Source of the DNA: Heliopora coerulea
Taxonomy: Eukaryota > Cnidaria > Anthozoa > Scleralcyonacea > Helioporidae
DNA length: 64,000 bases
Assembly (NCBI GenBank): GCA_030142905.1
Contig: JASJOG010000256.1
Span: 35,001-99,000 of the forward strand
Direction: 5' to 3'
In this document: one piece after another, positions 46,071 through 55,070 of the stretch
How the letters are laid out: every line of letters starts with the position of its first letter
How positions within the stretch are numbered: position 1 is the first letter of the stretch
Position numbers and translations under genes: made by a program
The notes under the pieces: model-generated
What the model saw: only the letters and a program-made list of their open reading frames with translations
Databases searched by the model: none
What the model was told of the DNA's origin: nothing

Positions 46071-46704
46071 TTATTTTATAGCAAAATGGAAAAATTAAAT
46101 TTATTTCCAAACATGAATATTTTTTTGTTTTCAAAGTTTCTAAAATTTTTTCCAATTCTTTACGGTCATCCAAACCTAAATATTCTTGAACTATTGTTGT
46201 CATATCTTTTTTATTTGGATTATAAAATGTGACTAATTTTGAAATATTTTCTCTAAATGGTTTTGCAATACTTGTAAATTGTTGTGTAATTACAACAACG
46301 GAAAGATTATAATGTCTAGCGCTAAATCCTAATTTAACCAATTCACTTGTTCTATTTTTAACATTTTTTCCACTTGCACAATCATCAAGGATAATTAAAC
46401 TTTTGGTTCCTTTTGAAAAATTTACTATAAATTTTAGCCAATCTTCAACATTGTCTTGGTCACAAGGAATAGCAATAAAATCTTCGTCTTTATCATATTT
46501 CCAATTTTCATAAGTTTTATTCCATTCAAATGTTGGACAAATTAGAAAAATATAATCAAAATAATTTTTATATTCATTTTCTATAAAATCCAAAAGATAT
46601 TTTGTTTTTCCACAAGCAGTCATTCCAACAATTATCATATTAAATGGTTTAATTTGAACCTCTGGTTCTGAGTCCTTCGGACGATCGTTCACGTTCACGT
46701 TCAT
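46054..46704 (-). CDS. Genome-packaging ATPase (A32/FtsK-HerA type)
   Basis: A 216-residue P-loop ATPase that would pump the linear genome into capsids. Walker A is GMTACGKT at residues 27-34. Walker B is LIILDD at about residues 103-108, and the downstream sensor strand is VVVITQQF near 136-143. The compact size and motif order match the packaging ATPases of Polintons, adintoviruses and virophages. It lies directly downstream of the candidate major capsid gene and overlaps the next gene, consistent with a morphogenesis module. A GTCC-TTC-GGAC hairpin (46,672-46,682) falls in frame in its N-terminus, giving the residues RPKDSE just before the domain. Confidence 0.9.
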   Translation of the reverse strand: MNVNVNDRPKDSEPEVQIKPFNMIIVGMTACGKTKYLLDFIENEYKNYFDYIFLICPTFEWNKTYENWKYDKDEDFIAIPCDQDNVEDWLKFIVNFSKGTKSLIILDDCASGKNVKNRTSELVKLGFSARHYNLSVVVITQQFTSIAKPFRENISKLVTFYNPNKKDMTTIVQEYLGLDDRKELEKILETLKTKKYSCLEINLIFPFCYKINERES

Positions 46705-46720
46705 TTTTTATTTTTGTTTT

Positions 46721-47959
46721 TTAAAATTGAATTGAAGACAAATCTTTATTTACAATATTTAGCAATCGATCGCTTATTACAAATATATGACACATTACAT
46801 TTGCAGGAATAGCAGTTTTTTTAATTTCTAGCAATAATCCAGACTGTGTGTTTACTAATTTTTTACCAGTTCCATAAACAAAGTTGTCATCTAATGTTCT
46901 TAAATCAATACATAATGCAAATGAATCTTTGTAGAATTTTTCAATATCCATAACTGCATCACAGTCAAAATAATTACAACGAAATATTCTAAGTGCTTCT
47001 TCAAAAAATCTTCTTTTAGGAAAACCTTGGGAATATATGCTATTTGGAACCCCTTCAACACTAATTTTAACATCCGTTATATTTGGATAAACAAATTGCT
47101 CACTATCTGTTACAGTTTTATTTCGAAATAATAGTACAACTGCTTTCATACTTTTACGTGGAATATTTATAGTTTCATTATGTAAAGTTGCGTTTTTATC
47201 CCATTCTACTGTTTTCATCAAAGTTACATAATTATATGCTAGTGATCTTCCAGTAGTGTAATTTGTTAAAACATCAACTGCTAAATCTTGATTTTCAATC
47301 GTTTCATATTCCAATTCTAAATTTTCTAATTTGTATCCTCCAACACTTTCACCACTTTGTGCTACCATAATTTCACTTGCTTTTGCAAAAGTTAAAATAT
47401 ATTGAAAATTATTAATCATTCCATAAGGGGCATATAATCCATGATCCGAGAGTATTTTTTCTAATTTTAAGCACTGTTTTGTTCCATAAATATCAAACAT
47501 TAATTTATCACTAACTTTTTCAACGCTTCCGCTTGTTGCTCCAGAGTCATCTTTTGAAATTAATTTTCTAAGATTTTCTCTAGCGATTCCATATTCAACC
47601 ATATCTGCTCTTTCGGATTCAGTTTTCCATAGATCTTTGTAAATTTCCAAAATAGATTCTCCACTATTATCATAAACAATTTCTCCAGCAAATTTAACAA
47701 CTAATCTTTTCTTTAACAATTTTGATAAATTATTCAAAAACCAAGACTTGGTATTTGTATTTTTAAAATTAAATAACAATCTTAATGAATCAGGTACAAG
47801 ACATAAATTAGGGTTTAATTTTGGGATATCTATATAAAGGTCTTCTTCTGGATTTACTGAATTTGGATTTAAAGTTACAACACGTCTTGTTCTAGTTCCT
47901 TTAATTTCACTCATTTTTGATCTTTTATATCCTGGATATAATTCGTTTTCTCTATTCAT
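46721..47959 (-). CDS. Candidate major capsid protein (double jelly-roll)
   Basis: A 412-residue protein located upstream of the packaging ATPase. The sequence is strand-rich. The N-terminal half has LYIDIPKL, SLRLLFNFKN and RLVVKFAGEIVYDNSG, and the C-terminal half has LEYETIENQDLA, PNITDVKISVEGVPNSIYSQG and a final strand ISDRLLNIV. The phrase GVPNSIYSQG resembles a conserved loop I know from Polinton and adintovirus major capsid proteins. Length (about 410 residues) suits a small double jelly-roll. The assignment rests on family resemblance and synteny; the fold was not modelled. No GC-hairpin cassette was noticed inside this gene, unlike many neighbours, which fits strong structural constraint. 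Confidence 0.6.
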   Translation of the reverse strand: MNRENELYPGYKRSKMSEIKGTRTRRVVTLNPNSVNPEEDLYIDIPKLNPNLCLVPDSLRLLFNFKNTNTKSWFLNNLSKLLKKRLVVKFAGEIVYDNSGESILEIYKDLWKTESERADMVEYGIARENLRKLISKDDSGATSGSVEKVSDKLMFDIYGTKQCLKLEKILSDHGLYAPYGMINNFQYILTFAKASEIMVAQSGESVGGYKLENLELEYETIENQDLAVDVLTNYTTGRSLAYNYVTLMKTVEWDKNATLHNETINIPRKSMKAVVLLFRNKTVTDSEQFVYPNITDVKISVEGVPNSIYSQGFPKRRFFEEALRIFRCNYFDCDAVMDIEKFYKDSFALCIDLRTLDDNFVYGTGKKLVNTQSGLLLEIKKTAIPANVMCHIFVISDRLLNIVNKDLSSIQF

Positions 47960-48053
47960 TTTTTATTATATAAAAAGTTTTTTTTTTAATCTTTACCCTT
48001 TTGGTCCGCGATCGTCCTTCGGACTCAGCAGCGAAGCTGCAAGCGGTGAGAGC
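47960..48053. other. Gap with three GC-rich hairpins
   Basis: The gap between the capsid and 445-aa genes is AT-rich, then at 48,008-48,062 carries a cluster of short perfect hairpins: GTCC-TTC-GGAC (48,014-48,024), GCAGC-GAA-GCTGC (48,028-48,040) and GAGCC-TAC-GGCTC (48,050-48,062). The last spans the stop codon of the upstream gene. A related cluster lies at 55,170-55,275. A terminator role is possible but they also occur inside coding sequence. Confidence 0.6.
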
Positions 48054-49391
48054 CTACGGCTCGATCTTTCGGTATTCCTTGTATTCATTGTATAAAAAGT
48101 ATGTGATTGCAATAACTAATATCCATAAATTTTTAGCAAGAAAAGAAATACCTTTTGCTCCCCATGCTAATATTTGAGAAATTAAATTTAAAACTGCTGA
48201 AATGACTGCACCAAAATTTTTACCTATATTTGCAATTGCTTTCCCTAAATTTCCAACTGCATTTGCACCTTTTTTTAATGCGTTTCTTGCACTCATAACT
48301 ATTACTGTAATTATACCCGCAACAGAAATTGCTACTGCTGATAAACCTGCGAGATTTTCTTTTGCCCATTTTTTAAATATTTCTAATCTTCCTAGATCAG
48401 ATTCTTCAGCATTTTCATTTAAAATTTGTATTCCTTCTTCACTAATTGGTTTTTCATTATTTTCAAGTCTCATTTTATCTGCTTGAAGTTTTGCAATTTC
48501 TGAAAAACTTTTATATATACTATTTTGGGGTTCAGCTGTTTCTAAATCAGATTTAATTTTCCAATGTTGATGCTCTCTATCAAAACCATCAATTTTTCCA
48601 CGTATAACTTCTTTTTTTTCATTTTCTGATAGATTGGAGTCAATATCGTCTAAATATACTAGTCCTCTAAATTCTCTTAATTCATTTCTTTCAAATAATG
48701 TTCGTCTTGGATCCTGTTTATTATCAATGAATTTTTTTAAGTTATTTTCATCAATTATATTATCAATTTTATTTTGAATTTCTAAAATAGAATCATCAGT
48801 GATAGAATTAGTAAATTCATTTTCAAGGTCACCATAATCGCCAAGGTCGCTGATTCTTTTTTCTATTACCGACCCTGGAGTTTTTTTATATTCTTTTTTT
48901 GCTTTTTTCATATAATCATTAAATTCATCAACATATTTCTTATTTTTTCTGGTAAATAACTCTGGTTTAAAGTCACGGTCAACATTACCAATCTTTTTAC
49001 CTTTGAATATAATGGAAACTGTGTCTGTGTCATTTTCTCCAAAAAATACAGTGTTATCTAACAATATACTTGAATTTGGTCCATTTTTCTTTTCAAGAGT
49101 AACATTGAATAGTTTTTTGAAAGATTTTTTTCTATCATTAGTCATTGATCTACTCATTGCTCCTATATCTTTTTTTATATCAGGTAAACTACCAATTCTT
49201 CCACGACCAACCCTATTAAATTTACTTTTTGGATTTTCTGTGTTTATTATATAAATACTTCTATTACCGCTTGCGGACCGCAGGTCTTCAGGGTCATCTC
49301 CTCCAAAACTTGTTTCACCCTCCTCACAGTCTTCCTCTTCTTCTTCCATATTTCTATTTCTCATTTCTATATCATCAAAACCTTCAGCCAT
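48054..49391 (-). CDS. 445-aa protein with C-terminal membrane region
   Basis: Unknown family. The first 40 residues are very acidic (MEEEEEDCEEGE). The middle is charged and helical. The last 110 residues contain a hydrophobic helix (LSAVAISVAGIITVIVMSA), a Gly/Ala-rich amphipathic stretch, and a final transmembrane helix (LWILVIAITYFLY) followed by a charged tail. A soluble body with a membrane-active C-terminus suggests a capsid-internal or membrane-penetration protein, by analogy with other capsid-forming viruses; this is inference. Hairpins at 49,267-49,286 encode LRSASGN in frame. The gene is preceded by four tandem ATAA units ending in ATG and lies just downstream of the integrase tail. 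Confidence 0.6.
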   Translation of the reverse strand: MAEGFDDIEMRNRNMEEEEEDCEEGETSFGGDDPEDLRSASGNRSIYIINTENPKSKFNRVGRGRIGSLPDIKKDIGAMSRSMTNDRKKSFKKLFNVTLEKKNGPNSSILLDNTVFFGENDTDTVSIIFKGKKIGNVDRDFKPELFTRKNKKYVDEFNDYMKKAKKEYKKTPGSVIEKRISDLGDYGDLENEFTNSITDDSILEIQNKIDNIIDENNLKKFIDNKQDPRRTLFERNELREFRGLVYLDDIDSNLSENEKKEVIRGKIDGFDREHQHWKIKSDLETAEPQNSIYKSFSEIAKLQADKMRLENNEKPISEEGIQILNENAEESDLGRLEIFKKWAKENLAGLSAVAISVAGIITVIVMSARNALKKGANAVGNLGKAIANIGKNFGAVISAVLNLISQILAWGAKGISFLAKNLWILVIAITYFLYNEYKEYRKIEP

Positions 49392-49403
49392 TTATTTATT
49401 TAT

Positions 49404-49700
49404 TTATTTTATATTTTGAATATTTTCTTCTGTTATCCAAGAGTTATGTTTATTATCATAACCTAACTACTTTACCAGCACCATATTTTTACCTTTGACT
49501 TTTTTCCTTTTTAATATTTTCTCAACTCTATATATATCATCCTTTTTATCCACAGCAGATAGTTCCTGCTCATAAAATTTTCCAATAATTGGTTCTCCCT
49601 CATGATCTTCTATTTCATACATGTTTGGGTCACCTCTGAATACTTTTACAATTTTAAAAATTTCTTCTGTAAAATTAGCTTCATAACCTTAATAAAGGTA
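49404..49700 (-). pseudogene. Broken integrase C-terminal tail (chromodomain-like)
   Basis: Beyond the integrase stop, a second frame continues the expected C-terminal part, including an SH3-like segment and a chromodomain-like segment (RVEKILK...). It is separated from the integrase by a frameshift near 49,685 and is further broken by an in-frame TAG at 49,467-49,469. The frame would end at TAA 49,404-49,406. Polinton integrases commonly carry such a chromodomain, thought to guide target choice. Loss of it would probably impair targeting rather than catalysis. Confidence 0.7.
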
Positions 49701-50587
49701 TTCTTATATTTAGAAATCCTAACAGTATCACCAATTCTGAATTTAGGTAAAGGTAAATCTCCTAATGGGTAACCATATAGTGTAATCCACACTTGATCTT
49801 TGTTAGATTCATTCACATCAGCAGGTTTCATTAATATACTACTGTGTTTAGTATTATTATAATTATTCACAAGGTTTTTTAAAACTGAGACCTTCGGTCG
49901 ATCACCGCTGACGCGGTTAACCCAATTATAAGTTTTATTGTTGTAGAAATATTTCCACATGGATGTTTTTAAAGTTCGATTAAATCTTTCAACTATAGCT
50001 GCTTTTTTAACAGATTTAGAGGAAAAATATTCAACATCATGTTCCTTCAATAACCACTTTACACCAAAATTATAAAATTCTTTTCCTTCATCAAATTGAG
50101 CCACATTTGGATATTTACCAAATCTTTTTTTGAATTTTTTCAATAATTTATTCGCAGCTAACGTCATGTTATAAGTATCTTTTCTATAAACAGGAATAGC
50201 AAACGCATATCGACTCAAAATTTCAACAGCAGTAAGAATCCAGTAATAATCTTCATTATCTTTTTTATATTTTTTCATATCAATTAAATCCATTTGTATT
50301 TGGTCTCCCAAGTCTTTAACAAATGTTTTTTGAAATTTATGTCTTTTTACAATTGGTTTAAATCTTGTAAAAGTATCTTGTGTTTTTAACCAGTCTTGTA
50401 CAATTTTTCTACTAACATTTAATCCCTTTGGAAGTCTGTCTTTTACTTTTTGATAAAGTCTTTCTGCAGATTGATAACCTGTTTTAGGATTGTAATAAAT
50501 ATCTCTTAACTCTTGTTCAATAACGAACATGTCGGCAAAACCGTCTTTGTCACTAACGTTTTCTTTGTTTGCGTTCACTTGTTTCAT
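49646..50587 (-). CDS. Retroviral-type integrase, C-terminally truncated
   Basis: A 313-residue DDE integrase that would insert the linear element into host DNA. The N-terminal helical domain carries the YYNPKTGYQSAERLYQKVK segment typical of Polinton integrases. The catalytic core has D100 in QMDLIDMKKY, D166 in AQFDEGKEFYN and E200 in AAIVERFNRTLK, a D-x(65)-D-x(33)-E spacing. The final part diverges after FRIGDTVRISKYKNTF because of a frameshift, so the last dozen residues are aberrant and the chromodomain is lost. Hairpins at 49,889-49,917 encode RVSGDRP in frame in the core. It starts with ATAAATG and is divergent from the next gene across only 21 bp. Confidence 0.88.
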   Translation of the reverse strand: MKQVNANKENVSDKDGFADMFVIEQELRDIYYNPKTGYQSAERLYQKVKDRLPKGLNVSRKIVQDWLKTQDTFTRFKPIVKRHKFQKTFVKDLGDQIQMDLIDMKKYKKDNEDYYWILTAVEILSRYAFAIPVYRKDTYNMTLAANKLLKKFKKRFGKYPNVAQFDEGKEFYNFGVKWLLKEHDVEYFSSKSVKKAAIVERFNRTLKTSMWKYFYNNKTYNWVNRVSGDRPKVSVLKNLVNNYNNTKHSSILMKPADVNESNKDQVWITLYGYPLGDLPLPKFRIGDTVRISKYKNTFIKVMKLILQKKFLKL

Positions 50588-50608
50588 TTATTTTTATTAA
50601 AATAAATA
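50588..50608. promoter_or_regulatory. 21-bp divergent start region
   Basis: This gap separates the ATGs of the minus-strand integrase and the plus-strand 509-aa gene. It contains only A and T, with ATAAATG reading left and ATAAATAATG reading right. Both gene blocks therefore diverge from here, so any promoter must lie within the gap or inside the coding sequences. Confidence 0.55.
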
Positions 50609-52138
50609 ATGAGTTCAACTGACATTGAAAAAGCTGAGAAAAAATATTATGGAAGTGAATATGATTTTGTGGTTAATGAAAGAAAAATTTTGGATAAAAA
50701 GTTTAAAGAAAATTTCTTAAAAAAATATCCATATGCAGACATGACAAAGTTTTATTTTGAGCATGATATTAATAAAGATGGAAGTTGGGAAAAAACAATA
50801 ACATATTTCAAAAACAATGAATATATTTCAACAGACATAAATTCAGATACATTTAAAAATGACCCAAATATGATAAAGTATTTGTATGCATTGCATATTA
50901 ACAAACCAAAACCAAACTTTCCAAAAATTTGGGAAATTGGAGGAAGCATACAAGAATTACCAAAAGGTAAAAGACATGTTAATTATACAGGGAAAAAACA
51001 TTATTGGGATAATTTTCCTACACAATATGTTTTAAGTTATCCTATTAACCAGTTTAGAATTTATGTAAGTAATACAGATTATTTTCAAAGTAATTTACCT
51101 GGATTAAATATAACCACAAATGATAATGCCAGATGGTCTCTTAGCGAACCATATTTTCAAAGCATTATAGGAACATGGATTGCAACTTATGGATGTGGAA
51201 TTTCAATCCAACATTTATTATTTTCTGCTTCCATTCCAAAACAAATTCCATCATTTATGAGATTTCATGTATATTTTACAGTTAGAAGAATTATGCACCA
51301 ATTGAAAAATGGTGATGATAAAATCTTTTATAAATTTAATGCTGGTTTTTTAAAAGATCACTATCCAAAATGGACTTATCAAGAAATTATGAAAATAAAA
51401 AATGAACATTTAGGTCAAGATGTTGTTGGTACAAATCCATGGAAAAGATATAATCATGGTCCTGGTCAAATTAGAGATACTCAAAATGATTATAAAAAAT
51501 TTGTTCCAAAAATTTCAAATGGATTAATTAAAAATGGAACAGAATTATTAAATCAATCCATTGAAGCTTATCTTTATTCAATACTAGGAGCACAAGCAAG
51601 AACAAGACAAAGTATTGTTTCAAATAGAGCTTCAGCATTAGAAACACAAAAGGTTTTTAGACAAATTTTTGAAGATTCAATTATAAATTATGACACTTCA
51701 ACGTGGATTAATAATATGAATCAAGCAGTTTCACCAACAAATGTAGTTTTAAATACAGCTATAAGTCCAACGTTATGGCTAATTCCATCATCTTTAATAA
51801 TTTTAAAAGATCCTATTGAAGGATATAATAATAAATTAAAAGTTTCTGATGAAAATATGGTTTTTGGAATTAACGAAAAATTAAATTATTACGGGTCAAA
51901 GACCCGCGAAACAAAATTACAGGGAAATGAAATAAAGAAAAATGAAATAAAGAAAAATGAATCCAAAAAAGATATAAAGAAAAATGAATCCAAAAAAGAT
52001 TTGAAAAATAATACATTAAAAGACATTTCAGATCTTTCAGGTAAATCTTCAAAAACACCCATTGGGTCAAGTGAAAATTTATGGATTTTATCTTTATCAA
52101 TAATTGGAGGAGTTTTAATTTCAAAATATATATTATAA
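50609..52138 (+). CDS. 509-aa tail-anchored protein of unknown function
   Basis: First gene of the plus-strand block. The body (residues 1-420) is strand- and aromatic-rich, with a conserved-looking core (SIIGTWIATYGCGISIQHLLF, IPSFMRFHVYFTVRRIMHQL). A Lys/Asn/Glu tandem stretch follows near residues 440-470 (repeats of KKNE and SKKD). The protein ends in a single C-terminal transmembrane helix (LWILSLSIIGGVLISKYIL), giving a tail-anchored topology. A perfect CGGGTC-AAA-GACCCG hairpin (51,892-51,906) is inserted in frame just before the tandem repeats. The position next to penton-like and fibre genes suggests a virion protein. I do not recognise the family. Confidence 0.65.
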   Translation: MSSTDIEKAEKKYYGSEYDFVVNERKILDKKFKENFLKKYPYADMTKFYFEHDINKDGSWEKTITYFKNNEYISTDINSDTFKNDPNMIKYLYALHINKPKPNFPKIWEIGGSIQELPKGKRHVNYTGKKHYWDNFPTQYVLSYPINQFRIYVSNTDYFQSNLPGLNITTNDNARWSLSEPYFQSIIGTWIATYGCGISIQHLLFSASIPKQIPSFMRFHVYFTVRRIMHQLKNGDDKIFYKFNAGFLKDHYPKWTYQEIMKIKNEHLGQDVVGTNPWKRYNHGPGQIRDTQNDYKKFVPKISNGLIKNGTELLNQSIEAYLYSILGAQARTRQSIVSNRASALETQKVFRQIFEDSIINYDTSTWINNMNQAVSPTNVVLNTAISPTLWLIPSSLIILKDPIEGYNNKLKVSDENMVFGINEKLNYYGSKTRETKLQGNEIKKNEIKKNESKKDIKKNESKKDLKNNTLKDISDLSGKSSKTPIGSSENLWILSLSIIGGVLISKYIL

Positions 52139-52143
52139 AATAA

Positions 52144-52830
52144 ATGACAAATCTTAAAATATTTATCAAACAAGACGAAAACCGTGAAAAAATAATTCAA
52201 TTAGAAAAACCACTTATATTAACTCATTGTGAGAGTTATATGTTTGTAAAATCAGTAAGTATATTTTGGGATTATAATAATTTATATCAAAATATTCATC
52301 ATTATACATATGATACACAAGGTGCTAATACAAAAATTAACTTCAAAGATGGATATTATACCTTTAATATTTTAAAAACTGAATTAGAAAATGTTGGAAA
52401 AATAGAATTAGAACAAATTGATTATTCCGGAAAATGTACAATAAAATCAGATAAAACATTAAATTTACAAACATTTGGTCCAATCATAGGATTTCCAGAA
52501 AATAAAGTAATACAAGCAAATACATTAACAGAGAGTGACAGCGAGGTAAATATTAATAACAACTTGGAATATGTAAACATAAGCTGTAATATGATTGATA
52601 AAAGTAAAAATTTTGTGGATGGTAAAAGAAGTAATGTACTTGTTCAAGTTCCAATAACAACAGAACAAACATTAAAAGGTAGTGTTTCTAAAATTTATCC
52701 ACCTGAAGAAACAGGGCCGGGAGGAGGAATAAATTTATCAAATGGAATATATAATGAATTAGAATTCAAAGTAGAAGGAAATAATTCATTATCAATAGGA
52801 AATGTTTTGTTAGAAATTATTATAAAATAA
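52144..52830 (+). CDS. Penton-like minor capsid protein
   Basis: A 228-residue, strand-rich protein. The segment FGPIIGFPENKVIQANTLT...VNINNNLEYVNISCNMID resembles a conserved block of Polinton/adintovirus penton proteins, where a GF motif is followed by a strand pair and an I-x-C-x-hydrophobic strand. Size and composition fit a single jelly-roll. The C-terminus NSLSIGNVLLEIIIK forms a closing strand. It starts 6 nt after the preceding stop with ATAAATG. Its stop directly abuts the ATG of the fibre gene. The identification is from motif resemblance and position, not from a structure. Confidence 0.5.
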   Translation: MTNLKIFIKQDENREKIIQLEKPLILTHCESYMFVKSVSIFWDYNNLYQNIHHYTYDTQGANTKINFKDGYYTFNILKTELENVGKIELEQIDYSGKCTIKSDKTLNLQTFGPIIGFPENKVIQANTLTESDSEVNINNNLEYVNISCNMIDKSKNFVDGKRSNVLVQVPITTEQTLKGSVSKIYPPEETGPGGGINLSNGIYNELEFKVEGNNSLSIGNVLLEIIIK

Positions 52831-54030
52831 ATGAGTTTGTTCTGTGGATATGAAAAAGTTAACGATAATATAACAACAGGAGGTTTACCAACAACAGGGG
52901 GGGATATGACAGGAGATATTAACATGGGTTCAAACCATATCATAACATCAGTTGACCCAACAAAAAGAGAACACCTTGCTAGAAAAAAATATGTAGATGA
53001 TTTAGTAAGAAGACACACAGATGTAGATTATCTATCAAGAAGAGGAGGTACAATGAGAGGAAATATTGATATGGGCCCTAATAAAATTACAACAAATGTG
53101 AATCCTATAAATGATAAAGACCTTTGTAGGAAGAAATACGTTGACGACCGTATTGATGACAATCTAAACATTCTCAAAAAGGATGTTAGTTTTTCAGTGT
53201 TGAAAGATAATTTTTCTTTGAAATTTCATAATTTATATTTTGTTGAATATAATTCAATATGTGATTTGTTGTTTGAAAGAAACGGCGGAAAAGTAAAAGA
53301 ACTAATTGATTATGGGATTGAAGGAAACAATTTTAAACAAACAACAAAAAGTCTTCAACCTTCCTTGTGTTTAGAAAGTGAAAAAGAAAATAATAAATAT
53401 TTTTTAAAATTTAACGGCAGTAGAATGATTTCAGATTCCAACATTAATCCGATATCGGGAACCGTATCAGGAAAAAAAGATATTGTAAATGTTTTTGTTG
53501 TTTATAAATTGAATTCTGTTCCTTCATCTGGAAATGATTGGTTAAGAGGAGGAATTTTTGGGCATGATAATGGGGGTTATGATAAATTTATATGTTTTGC
53601 AAATCCAACTACAAGAGAATTAGTTATTTCTGGAGATAGTGCTGATTTTTTCGGTATTGGTTCAAATCCTGTAAATCATAGGACACCAATTGCGGCCTTC
53701 AAACCGAAGGCCAATGCTGGAGTTTTGAATAATTGGATATGTTTGAGTATTCATTGGGATATGTATACAACACCAAATAATAATGAAAGTAGTGTTTATT
53801 GTAATGGAAAAAAGTTAACATATTTTACAGCCAAGACTGTTTTAGGAGATACAACTTTAACAATTGGTGATATAAAGAATACAAAAAACAATACAAATTC
53901 ACCTTTTGATGGATCAATATCTTTCTTTTCAATTTTAAAACACGAAAAAATGACAGAAAAAGAAATTTTGTTTTATCATTATGTTCTTTGTAATTTATAC
54001 AACGTTGATCATGATAATATAAATATATAA
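52831..54030 (+). CDS. Fibre-like protein 1: two collar repeats plus LamG-like head
   Basis: A 399-residue protein. Two N-terminal repeats (about residues 22-60 and 71-108) share the pattern GG-x-M-x-G-(D/N)-I-(D/N)-M-G ... L-x-R-K-K-Y-V-D-D. The same pattern occurs in trimeric phage-type tail-fibre and collar repeats. A helical linker follows, then a C-terminal concanavalin/LamG-like beta-sandwich (about 190-390) with VNVFVVYKLN, NNWICLSIHW, SSVYCNGKKL, TLTIGD and DGSISFFSIL. This suggests a virion surface spike with a glycan- or protein-binding head. The cassette hairpin at 53,694-53,712 is in frame (AAFKPKA). A paralogue follows 6 nt later. Confidence 0.65.
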   Translation: MSLFCGYEKVNDNITTGGLPTTGGDMTGDINMGSNHIITSVDPTKREHLARKKYVDDLVRRHTDVDYLSRRGGTMRGNIDMGPNKITTNVNPINDKDLCRKKYVDDRIDDNLNILKKDVSFSVLKDNFSLKFHNLYFVEYNSICDLLFERNGGKVKELIDYGIEGNNFKQTTKSLQPSLCLESEKENNKYFLKFNGSRMISDSNINPISGTVSGKKDIVNVFVVYKLNSVPSSGNDWLRGGIFGHDNGGYDKFICFANPTTRELVISGDSADFFGIGSNPVNHRTPIAAFKPKANAGVLNNWICLSIHWDMYTTPNNNESSVYCNGKKLTYFTAKTVLGDTTLTIGDIKNTKNNTNSPFDGSISFFSILKHEKMTEKEILFYHYVLCNLYNVDHDNINI

Positions 54031-54035
54031 AATAA

Positions 54036-55070
54036 ATGAGTGTTATATTTAATGATGATGATTTTAGCTCAAAACGAAAAAATTTCATTTTAAATGAATT
54101 TGATAAAAAATTATCTTTAACAGGAGGTACGATGACAGGTGATATTAATATGGGAAATCATAAAATTATTAAAAATTCAGATCCAACAGATGATACACAT
54201 TTAACTAGGAAAAAATATGTAGACACACTTGTTAACAACAAAACCAAAAATATTAATAACCAATTAAACTTTATTCAAAGTTACATAATAAATTCTGATT
54301 TTAATTTATATGGCGAAATTTATGATCTACCAAATTATTTAAAATATGATGGAACAGATTATAAAATAGAAGTTTGGTATAATCAATCAAAAATTTCAGA
54401 TGAAAATTTTACAGAAACTGAAAAATTAAAACAACCTTTTTTTAGAAATTCTCATTATGTTGCAAGTAAAAAGATTTTATTCTTTGGAGGTATTGCTGCA
54501 AAAATGAGTTTAAATTTAAACATAAATACTCAATCAGGTAAAAAAGATTATTTAAATTTTTTTATTGTTTATGTAATTAAAGATTATACTTTTAATATAG
54601 GAAATTTATCAATAATAATGAACAATAAAAATACAGATCCAAATGATTGGCGTGGATTTGGTTATAAAGGTAAAGATAAATTTGTTATATATGGCGGAGG
54701 TGCAGTAGACTATTATGAAATAGATAAAAGTTATTTTCCAACTAAAACAAATATTTTTGAAAAATTTAAAGTACATTGTTTAAGTGTACATATTGATGCA
54801 GAAAGTAATCCAAAGACAAATAAATCAAGTGTTTGGGTAAATGGTAAATCAATTAAATATTTTACATCTAGATCAATAACAAGTGGAGCAAATAATTTAA
54901 CTTTTGGATCTGATAATTCAAAAAATATTTCTATATTTGAAGGAGAGATTTTTTTCACTTCTATATTAACTGAAAGAAAAATGAAAGACAAAGAAATTTT
55001 AATAAATCATGCTGCATTGTGTAAAAAATTTAATGTGGATTATGATGAATCTATTTTAAATTATTTGTAA
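54036..55070 (+). CDS. Fibre-like protein 2: one collar repeat plus LamG-like head
   Basis: A 344-residue paralogue of the preceding gene. It keeps one collar repeat (about residues 29-66: GGTMTGDINMGNHKI ... LTRKKYVDTLV) and the C-terminal LamG-like head (LNFFIVYVI, VHCLSVHIDAES, SSVWVNGKSIKYF, NLTFGSDNS, GEIFFTSILTERKM). The head sequences of the two genes have diverged strongly while the repeat stays similar. Two different heads on a shared stalk type could give alternative binding specificities; this is inference. Start context ATAAATG. Confidence 0.65.
   Translation: MSVIFNDDDFSSKRKNFILNEFDKKLSLTGGTMTGDINMGNHKIIKNSDPTDDTHLTRKKYVDTLVNNKTKNINNQLNFIQSYIINSDFNLYGEIYDLPNYLKYDGTDYKIEVWYNQSKISDENFTETEKLKQPFFRNSHYVASKKILFFGGIAAKMSLNLNINTQSGKKDYLNFFIVYVIKDYTFNIGNLSIIMNNKNTDPNDWRGFGYKGKDKFVIYGGGAVDYYEIDKSYFPTKTNIFEKFKVHCLSVHIDAESNPKTNKSSVWVNGKSIKYFTSRSITSGANNLTFGSDNSKNISIFEGEIFFTSILTERKMKDKEILINHAALCKKFNVDYDESILNYL

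Noticed and set aside
51870..52200. Minus-strand frames opposite the 509-aa gene
   Set aside because: They mirror the Lys/Asn repeat of the plus-strand gene and are shadows.
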